Shown: positions 1 through 5,346 of the stretch, one piece after another | Layout: every line of letters begins with the position of its first letter | Position numbering within the stretch: position 1 is the first letter of the stretch | Assembly (NCBI GenBank): GCA_964494475.1 | Contig: CAZBRS010000123.1 | Location: forward strand, 1-5,346 | DNA: 5,346 bases | Reading direction: 5' to 3' | From: CAZBRS01 sp964494475 | Lineage (GTDB): Bacteria; Myxococcota_A; UBA9042; CAZBRS01 | The notes under the pieces: model-generated | Databases searched by the model: none | What the model was told of the DNA's origin: nothing | What the model saw: the letters and a program-made list of their open reading frames with translations, nothing else | Position numbers and translations under genes: made by a program

Positions 1-810
1 GAGCTCGATCTGATCGCGGTGACCCACGGGCCGGGCCTCATCGGCGCGCTGCTGGTCGGCCTGCAGACGGCCAAGGCGCTCGCGTTCGCGCTCGAGAAGC
101 CCATCGTCTTCGTGAACCACGTCGAGGCCCACACCGGCGCGGTGTACCTCGACAACCCGGCGCCGCCCCCCTTCCCGCACGTGGCGCTCTGCGTGTCGGG
201 GGGGCACACGTCGCTCTTTCTGGTGCGCGGCTACACCCGTCACGAGCTGGTCGGCTACACCATGGACGACGCGGCCGGCGAGGCCTTCGACAAGGCCGCC
301 AAGCTGATGGGGCTGCCCTACCCGGGCGGGGTCAGCATCGATCGCGTCTCGAAGACGGGCGACCGGCGGGCCGTGCGCTTCCCGCGCCCGCGCATCCCGG
401 GCAAACCGCACCTGTTCAGCTTCTCGGGGCTGAAGACGGCCGCGCGGGCCCACCTCGAGGGGTTGGGGCACGTGCCCGTCGACGCCGAGTTGGCCGACAT
501 CGCGGCCTCGTTCCAGGAGGCCGTGTGCGACGTGCTGGTCGAGCGCACGCTCGAGGCCGCCGTCCGGCACGGGGTGGGGGCCGTGGTGGTCGCGGGCGGA
601 GTGGCGGCCAACGGGCGCCTGCGCGAGATGTTCACCGAGCGAACGTCGGGGCGGCGGCTCTCGCTGCACCTGACCGATCGGCGCTATTGCACCGACAACG
701 CCGCCATGATCGCGGGCCTGGGGGCTCACCTGTACCAAGAGGGGGGGCTCGACCCGGCCTGGCGGGCCCACGACGCGTTCTCGAACGTCGACGCGCGGGC
801 GTTGCGGTAG
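1..810 (+). CDS. tsaD: tRNA N6-adenosine threonylcarbamoyltransferase TsaD (5' partial)
   Basis: TsaD (Kae1/YgjD/Gcp family) is the catalytic subunit of the cytoplasmic complex that transfers threonylcarbamoyl from TC-AMP to A37 of ANN-decoding tRNAs. The reading frame is open from base 1, so the gene enters from outside; 269 residues are visible. By comparison with the E. coli protein, about 70 N-terminal residues are missing. Family landmarks, in order of visible residues, are: THGPGLIGALLVGL (8-21); the metal-binding H-x-E-x-H motif as HVEAH (40-44); CVSGGHT (64-70); DDAAGEAFDKAAKLMG (89-104) followed by YPGG; FSFSGLKTA (139-147); VVAGGVAANGRLRE (196-209); and the metal-ligand segment CTDNAAMIA (230-238). 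Nothing visible is disrupted. A GTG at base 19 is an internal valine codon, not a start. The stop TAG lies one base from the end of the convergent regulator gene, with no terminator hairpin between them. Confidence 0.97.
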   Translation, partial: ELDLIAVTHGPGLIGALLVGLQTAKALAFALEKPIVFVNHVEAHTGAVYLDNPAPPPFPHVALCVSGGHTSLFLVRGYTRHELVGYTMDDAAGEAFDKAAKLMGLPYPGGVSIDRVSKTGDRRAVRFPRPRIPGKPHLFSFSGLKTAARAHLEGLGHVPVDAELADIAASFQEAVCDVLVERTLEAAVRHGVGAVVVAGGVAANGRLREMFTERTSGRRLSLHLTDRRYCTDNAAMIAGLGAHLYQEGGLDPAWRAHDAFSNVDARALR

Positions 811-811
811 G

Positions 812-1543
812 TCAACCGACCAGGGCACGCGCGATCGACAAGATGCGCTGGTCGTCCTCGTCGAACGTTTCGCGCACCAACCGCGCGGCCTGCTTGCCAT
901 CCCGGGCGTCGAGGGCGGCCTGCAGGGCTACGTAGAACGGCCTGCGTTCGTCGAGCCGGCCCGCGTAGAAGGCCGTGAACAGATCGAAGTGATCGCGGTA
1001 GAGCGTGGCGATGCTGTTGAAGAGCAGGCGCACGGCCACGTTCTGCGACCCGATGGCCAGCGCAGTCACGACCGCCAGGTCGGCCGCCAGGAAGGCCTGC
1101 GGATCGGTCGCCGCGAGCACCGCGTCGATGCGCCGCGTGATCTCGGCGCGTACGTCGTCGGGCGCCCGCCGAGCGGCCATGCGCGCGATCTCGGCGTAGA
1201 AGAAGCGTCGCGCCTCGAGCAGGTTGTCGAGCAGCGTGAGGTCGAGTCGATCGGTCTCGACCGCCGTCTCGACCAGGTACTGCAGCAACTCGAGGCCCGA
1301 GTCGGCCAGGTAGTCGCGTACGCGGATGCCCACGCGCTGCTGCACCGTCACGAGGCCCAGCATCTCGAGCTTCTTCACGGCCTCGCGCAGCGTGGCGCGG
1401 TTCACGTCGAACTCGGTCGCGAGGGCCTGCTCCGTGGGTAGCCGCTCTCCCACGCGGTACTCGCCCGAGAGGATCTTCACCCGAAGGGTTCGGGCGATTC
1501 CTTCGGCCATGTTTCGCTTTCTCTGAGGACGCGTCGCCGGCAT
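812..1543 (-). CDS. GntR-family transcriptional regulator, FadR-like
   Basis: This encodes a 243-residue DNA-binding regulator. The N-terminal winged helix-turn-helix (about 12-78) has the GntR signature: LPTEQALATEFDVNRATLREAVKKLE with the recognition helix around 47-60. The C-terminal half (about 85-240) is all-helical, as in FadR/FCD proteins. Segments such as SGLELLQYL (82-90), LLDNLLEARR (104-113) and LAIGSQNVAVRLLFNS (162-177) match the layout of E. coli FadR (239 residues). FCD relatives bind metal through Asp-x3-His and two later His. Here D155 remains, but by my hand alignment the His positions are V159, Y204 and T226/F227, so a metal-free, possibly acyl-CoA-type ligand pocket is more likely. 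That is inference. The ATG at 1543 follows GGGGGAG with a short 3-base spacer; a later ATG (residue 12, base 1510) is possible but has a weaker ribosome site. The gene is divergent from cysK, so autoregulation and control of cysK are plausible. Confidence 0.9.
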   Translation of the reverse strand: MPATRPQRKRNMAEGIARTLRVKILSGEYRVGERLPTEQALATEFDVNRATLREAVKKLEMLGLVTVQQRVGIRVRDYLADSGLELLQYLVETAVETDRLDLTLLDNLLEARRFFYAEIARMAARRAPDDVRAEITRRIDAVLAATDPQAFLAADLAVVTALAIGSQNVAVRLLFNSIATLYRDHFDLFTAFYAGRLDERRPFYVALQAALDARDGKQAARLVRETFDEDDQRILSIARALVG

Positions 1544-1567
1544 GAGCTCCCCCGCTTCGACGGCGTG

Positions 1568-1596
1568 CGTCTACCCCGACTGGCCCTCTCTGTCAA
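1568..1596 (-). promoter_or_regulatory. Predicted sigma70-type promoter of the GntR regulator
   Basis: On the minus strand there is a consensus -35 box TTGACA (1596-1591), a 17-base spacer and a -10-like TAGACG (1573-1568). Transcription would begin near 1561, giving a leader of about 18 bases before the ATG at 1543. Such a short leader supports that ATG as the start. The -10 box is only a partial match (TA-A of TATAAT). Confidence 0.55.
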
Positions 1597-1613
1597 GGCC
1601 GCGACCGCTTGAC
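1592..1613. promoter_or_regulatory. Inverted repeat GTCAAG-N10-CTTGAC spanning both -35 boxes (candidate operator)
   Basis: Two perfect 6-base arms (1592-1597 and 1608-1613) are centred between the divergent genes. Each arm contains most of one promoter's -35 box, so part of the symmetry comes from having two opposed TTGAC boxes; the extra matching G/C and the central position make a shared regulator site possible. The FadR-like protein encoded next door is the obvious candidate binder. This is inference: the arms do not match the E. coli FadR operator I know. Confidence 0.35.
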
Positions 1614-1637
1614 TTCGACCCGGCCGTCGGATAGATC
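1609..1637 (+). promoter_or_regulatory. Predicted sigma70-type promoter of cysK
   Basis: The elements are -35 TTGACT (1609-1614), a 17-base spacer and -10-like TAGATC (1632-1637). The predicted start site near 1644 leaves a leader of about 24 bases before the ATG at 1668. The design mirrors the regulator's promoter (TTGAC-N17-TAGA), and the two -35 boxes are 12 bases apart. Confidence 0.5.
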
Positions 1638-1639
1638 GG

Positions 1640-1662
1640 CCCCGAACGTCGTGAGTTCGGGG
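1640..1662. promoter_or_regulatory. Perfect 8-bp inverted repeat just upstream of cysK (operator or hairpin)
   Basis: CCCCGAAC (1640-1647) and GTTCGGGG (1655-1662) are perfect complements separated by 7 bases. The repeat ends 5 bases before the cysK ATG. The right arm includes most of the G-run (1659-1663) that would serve as the Shine-Dalgarno sequence. As DNA, it sits at the predicted transcription start, a typical repressor position. As RNA, it could mask the ribosome site, but only if transcription starts at or before about 1640. There is no T-run, so it is not an intrinsic terminator. Confidence 0.5.
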
Positions 1663-1667
1663 GCTCC

Positions 1668-2561
1668 ATGCGCTACGCCAACATCCTCGACGCCATCGGC
1701 AACACGCCTGTCTTCCCGCTGAAGCGCATCTCGTCGGGCAACGTATGGGTGAAGGCCGAGTACCTGAACCCCGGCGGGTCCATCAAGGACCGCATCGCCA
1801 AGTACCTGATCGAGCAGGCCGAGGCGCGCGGCGACCTGAAGCCGGGCTCGACCATCGTCGAGGCCACGTCGGGCAACACGGGCATCGGCCTGGCGCTCGT
1901 GGGCGTGCAGCGCGGTTACCGCGTCATCTGCGTGATGCCCGAGAACATGAGCGAGGAGCGCAAGAAGATCATCGTCGCCTTCGGCGCCGAGCTCGTGCTC
2001 ACGCCTGCCGAGCAGAGCCTCGACGGCTGCCTGAAGCAGGTCTTCGAGCTCAAGGAGTCGCTGAAGGGCGTCTGGGTGCCGAACCAGTTCACGAACCGCG
2101 ACAACCCGGAGGTGCACTACCGCACCACCGGCCCCGAGCTGTGGCGCGACCTCGAGGGGCAGATCGACATCTTCGTGGCCGGCATCGGCAGCGGCGGCAC
2201 GCTCCAGGGCGTGGGCCGCTACCTCAAGGAGCAGAACCCCGGTGTCCACATCGTCGGCCTCGAGCCCCGCGCCAACTCGGCGCTGCTGGGTCGCGAGCCC
2301 GGCCTGCACCAGATCCAGGGCATCGGCGACGGCTTCGTGCCCGAGGTGGTCGATCGCAACCTGATCGACTTCGCGTTCACGGTATCGGACGAGGAGGCCA
2401 TCGAGATGACCCGGCGCCTGGCGCGCGAAGAAGGCATGCTCGTGGGCACGTCGTCGGGCGCCAACGTGTGGGCGGCGCTGCACCTCGACAACGGCAAGCA
2501 CCGGGTGGCCACCGTGCTGCCCGACCGCGCCGAGCGTTACTTCTCGACCGCGTTGCTGTGA
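1668..2561 (+). CDS. cysK: Cysteine synthase (O-acetylserine sulfhydrylase), CysK type
   Basis: This PLP enzyme makes L-cysteine from O-acetyl-L-serine and sulfide in the cytoplasm. It has 297 residues, slightly shorter than the usual 300-320 but complete at both ends. Visible landmarks are: IGNTPVFPL (10-18); the PLP-lysine motif NPGGSIKDR with Schiff-base K40; the substrate loop TSGNTG (67-72); NMSEERKK (93-100); Q140 of the NQFTNRDNPEVH segment; the PLP-phosphate loop GIGSGGT (172-178); the CysK-type sequence EPGLHQIQGIGDGFVPEV (210-227); SSGAN (262-266), with the serine expected to contact the pyridine nitrogen; and the terminal LPDRAERYFST. Keeping the 'QGIGxGF' block favours CysK over CysM. 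A cystathionine beta-synthase-like role is less likely, because there is no haem or CBS domain. The ATG at 1668 follows a G-run embedded in an inverted repeat. The gene is transcribed divergently from the FadR-like regulator, which may control it. Confidence 0.93.
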   Translation: MRYANILDAIGNTPVFPLKRISSGNVWVKAEYLNPGGSIKDRIAKYLIEQAEARGDLKPGSTIVEATSGNTGIGLALVGVQRGYRVICVMPENMSEERKKIIVAFGAELVLTPAEQSLDGCLKQVFELKESLKGVWVPNQFTNRDNPEVHYRTTGPELWRDLEGQIDIFVAGIGSGGTLQGVGRYLKEQNPGVHIVGLEPRANSALLGREPGLHQIQGIGDGFVPEVVDRNLIDFAFTVSDEEAIEMTRRLAREEGMLVGTSSGANVWAALHLDNGKHRVATVLPDRAERYFSTALL

Positions 2562-2580
2562 TTCTCGGCGCACTCGCGGG

Positions 2581-2609
2581 TTGACGCCGGCCCCCGCTGG
2601 CATTACCAA
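2581..2609 (+). promoter_or_regulatory. Weak candidate promoter for the outer-membrane gene pair
   Basis: TTGACG (2581-2586), a 17-base spacer and TACCAA (2604-2609) lie in the 119-bp gap after cysK. The -35 box is good and the -10 box poor (3 of 6). No convincing terminator separates cysK from this point, so read-through from cysK is also possible. Confidence 0.3.
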
Positions 2610-2630
2610 TGATCCGTTGACCCAGATCAT
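2609..2630. promoter_or_regulatory. Inverted repeat ATGATC-N10-GATCAT
   Basis: Perfect 6-base arms lie at 2609-2614 and 2625-2630, one and a half helical turns apart centre to centre. The repeat begins at the end of the candidate -10 box, where a repressor operator would sit. No family assignment can be made from the sequence. Confidence 0.3.
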
Positions 2631-2664
2631 GGCCCCACGGGCCTGGAACGCGAGCCCGGCTCGC
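2631..2664 (+). other. Two adjacent short hairpins in the 5' leader
   Basis: GGCCC-cac-GGGCC (2631-2643) and GCGAGCC-c-GGCTCGC (2650-2664) are short perfect inverted repeats. In RNA the second would form a 6-bp stem with a 3-base loop. It ends 5 bases before the Shine-Dalgarno GGAGG (2670-2674) of the next gene. They could stabilise the leader or tune translation. Short GC palindromes are also frequent by chance in DNA this GC-rich. Confidence 0.3.
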
Positions 2665-2680
2665 AGAGTGGAGGATCCCC

Positions 2681-3562
2681 ATGCACCGCATCCGATTCTG
2701 GTGCCACATCTTCCTGCTGTTGCTGCCCGCGACGCTGTGGGCCCAGTCCGGGGCAGACGACGGCGCTGCGCTGCGCTGCACCGGACACGACGCCGCCATG
2801 TTCGGCGAGAACGAGTTCCAGCGCCCCTCCACGCCCCGCGTCGTGGAGTTCTCGGTGGGCGTCAAGGCCGGCGCCGGCGCCGAGCTCTGGACCGAGCCCA
2901 GCGACACCACGCTGTACGTCGATCCGGCCACGAAGGAGCCCTTCGTGATGCCCTTCTTCGACGAGACGCGCTCGGGCTTCAACGTGGCGTTCGCCCTGTT
3001 CGGCGAGGTGCGCTTCGTGCAGTACGTGGGGCTCGAGGTCGACCTCATGTTCGTGCGTCACAAGCTGCTCGAGGACACCGACTGGACGTACACCGAGAGC
3101 GTGAACGGCAACGTGCAGGTCTATACGGCGCACACCAAGCAGAACCTGGTGTTCACCAAGCTGCACGTGCCCATCCTCCTGAAGGGGTACCTGCCCGTCG
3201 GCAAGCGCGTTCGCCTGTCGCTGGGCATCGGCCCCGAGCTCAGCTGGGCGCTGTATTCGCGCGCCCACTTCGAGCTCGACAAGGGCGCGCTGAAGGGCAA
3301 GTTCGCGTCGTTCAAGGGGCTCACGTCCAAGGACGCCGATGACATCGGCCTGGTCACCGCCGCGGGCGTGGTCATCGACGCGGGCGTGGTCAAGATCCCC
3401 ATCGAGCTTCGATTCTCGTACAACTTCTCGCAGGGCTCGACGTACAAGGACCGCGTGTCGTACGACCGCATCCCCCCCGCGGGCTATCCGACGCAGGGGT
3501 CGCTCGTTGCGCGTGACAGCATGTACGGCCAGCTCCTGCTCGGCCTCATGTACGACCTGTGA
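2681..3562 (+). CDS. Predicted outer-membrane beta-barrel protein (OMP_b-brl_2/PorT-like)
   Basis: This is a 293-residue exported protein whose specific function I do not recognise. The N-terminus is a signal peptide: basic residues, then a hydrophobic core (about 6-19) and a probable cleavage after A21 (LWA|QS). The mature part alternates polar and hydrophobic residues as amphipathic beta strands, for example VEFSVGVKAGAGAEL (55-69), FNVAFALFGEVRF (100-112), YVGLEVDLMFVRH (115-127), VRLSLGIGPELSWALYS (177-193) and IPIELRFSYNFS (239-250). The segment LHVPILLKGYLPVG (161-174) resembles the 'iPlllKyyf' strand common in PorT-like eight-strand barrels. It ends YGQLLLGLMYDL, a plausible terminal strand, but with Leu rather than the usual aromatic residue last. 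C33 of the mature chain is unpaired apart from C8 in the signal peptide. The start ATG has Shine-Dalgarno GGAGG (2670-2674) at 6 bases. It is followed 17 bases later by the OmpA-type gene, so an envelope operon is likely. Confidence 0.8.
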   Translation: MHRIRFWCHIFLLLLPATLWAQSGADDGAALRCTGHDAAMFGENEFQRPSTPRVVEFSVGVKAGAGAELWTEPSDTTLYVDPATKEPFVMPFFDETRSGFNVAFALFGEVRFVQYVGLEVDLMFVRHKLLEDTDWTYTESVNGNVQVYTAHTKQNLVFTKLHVPILLKGYLPVGKRVRLSLGIGPELSWALYSRAHFELDKGALKGKFASFKGLTSKDADDIGLVTAAGVVIDAGVVKIPIELRFSYNFSQGSTYKDRVSYDRIPPAGYPTQGSLVARDSMYGQLLLGLMYDL

Positions 3563-3569
3563 GTGGGCG

Positions 3570-3574
3570 AGGTG
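3570..3574 (+). promoter_or_regulatory. Ribosome-binding site that fixes the start of the OmpA-family gene
   Basis: AGGTG lies 5 bases before the ATG at 3580. The same frame is open back to a GTG at 3559 that overlaps the previous stop. Starting at the ATG puts the signal peptide (MKKLL...) exactly at the N-terminus, so the ATG is chosen. Confidence 0.75.
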
Positions 3575-3579
3575 ACACC

Positions 3580-5238
<1,659 letters not shown>

Positions 5239-5241
5239 GCC

Positions 5242-5254
5242 CCTCGCCGCGAGG
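5242..5254 (+). other. Small GC hairpin after the OmpA-family stop codon
   Basis: CCTCG-ccg-CGAGG forms a 5-bp stem three bases after the stop codon. An alternative CGCC-gcga-GGCG pairing (5245-5256) overlaps it. There is no T-run, so termination by it alone is not supported. Confidence 0.3.
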
Positions 5255-5262
5255 CGGCGGTG

Positions 5263-5292
5263 TGTAGGGGCATGGCGTGCCATGCCCCTACA
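5263..5292. repeat. Perfect 14-bp-arm palindrome (dispersed-repeat or terminator-like hairpin)
   Basis: The left arm TGTAGGGGCATGGC (5263-5276) and right arm GCCATGCCCCTACA (5279-5292) are exact complements around a 2-base centre. As RNA the stem can extend to 5258-5297 with two G-U pairs, about 19 pairs in all. It starts 24 bases after the OmpA-family stop codon, so it would lie in the 3' end of that transcript. There is no T-tract after it. The GTAGGGGC...GCCCCTAC ends resemble palindromic intergenic repeats I recall from various bacterial genomes, so a REP- or MITE-like copy is possible; one copy in this window cannot prove that. Confidence 0.6.
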
Positions 5293-5308
5293 TATCGGCC
5301 GTGATGTG

Positions 5309-5326
5309 GATCGATCGCGATCGCGA
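5309..5326. other. Overlapping GATC-rich palindromes near the window end
   Basis: GATCGATC (5309-5316) overlaps the perfect 12-base palindrome TCGCGATCGCGA (5315-5326), which contains GCGATCGC. Three GATC sites fall within 14 bases. The location, downstream of the last gene and possibly upstream of the next, would suit a regulatory site. No gene start is visible in the remaining 20 bases. Confidence 0.3.
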
Positions 5327-5346
5327 CCCCTGCATGCCCGAACCCA

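Noticed and set aside
1616..1629. CGAC-N6-GTCG symmetry inside the cysK promoter spacer
   Set aside because: Four-base arms in DNA this GC-rich are expected often by chance, and nothing else supports it.
1640..1667. Riboswitch or T-box leader upstream of cysK
   Set aside because: The predicted leader is only about 24 bases, too short for any known sulfur-related riboswitch or T-box, and just one simple inverted repeat is present.
2562..2600. Intrinsic terminator after cysK
   Set aside because: Only weak stems are possible (for example GCCGG with CTGGC, containing a G-U pair), and no T-run follows them.
1593..2630. Long open frame on the minus strand (about 345 residues) opposite cysK
   Set aside because: It is a codon-position shadow of a well-conserved PLP enzyme gene in GC-rich DNA; no family motif is visible.
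3559..3561. GTG as an alternative start of the OmpA-family gene, overlapping the previous stop codon
   Set aside because: It would place seven extra residues (MSGRGDT) before a standard MKK signal peptide and has no suitable ribosome site; the ATG at 3580 has AGGTG at the right distance.

Overview
This is a GC-rich window from a Gram-negative (diderm) bacterium. It holds five protein-coding genes and no RNA genes. The last gene joins an N-terminal envelope domain to thrombospondin type-3 (TSP3) calcium repeats and an OmpA C-domain. That architecture, with the high GC content, suggests a myxobacterium-like or other deltaproteobacterial-grade organism (Myxococcota). This is inference from protein style, not a database match.

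Layout from left to right. Positions 1-810 (+) carry the 3' part of tsaD, the catalytic subunit for the universal t6A37 tRNA modification; its N-terminus lies outside the window. One base later, convergent on the minus strand, a GntR-family regulator of FadR type runs from 1543 down to 812. A 124-bp divergent control region (1544-1667) follows. It has two back-to-back sigma70-like promoters, each TTGAC-N17-TAGA, whose -35 boxes form the arms of an inverted repeat. A second, perfect 8-bp inverted repeat lies directly before the next start codon. On the plus strand, 1668-2561 encodes an O-acetylserine sulfhydrylase (CysK type), which makes L-cysteine. A 119-bp gap with a weak promoter candidate and several short palindromes leads to a two-gene envelope operon. 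The first gene (2681-3562) encodes a predicted outer-membrane beta-barrel protein. The second (3580-5238) encodes an exported OmpA-family protein with four 33-residue TSP3 units. The last 108 bases hold a perfect 14-bp-arm palindrome, probably a dispersed repeat or transcript-end hairpin, and a cluster of GATC-containing palindromes.

How the parts may work together. The FadR-like regulator and cysK share a divergent promoter region, so autoregulation plus control of cysK is the simplest hypothesis. The regulator lacks the histidines that bind metal in FCD-domain relatives, which places it nearer to E. coli FadR than to the metal-dependent FCD group. The two outer-membrane genes are 17 bp apart, each with a good Shine-Dalgarno sequence, and are probably cotranscribed. 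I found no CRISPR array, transposase, toxin-antitoxin pair or defence system. The gene content is largely ordinary; the interest lies in the intergenic DNA and in unusual residues of the OmpA and FadR-like proteins.
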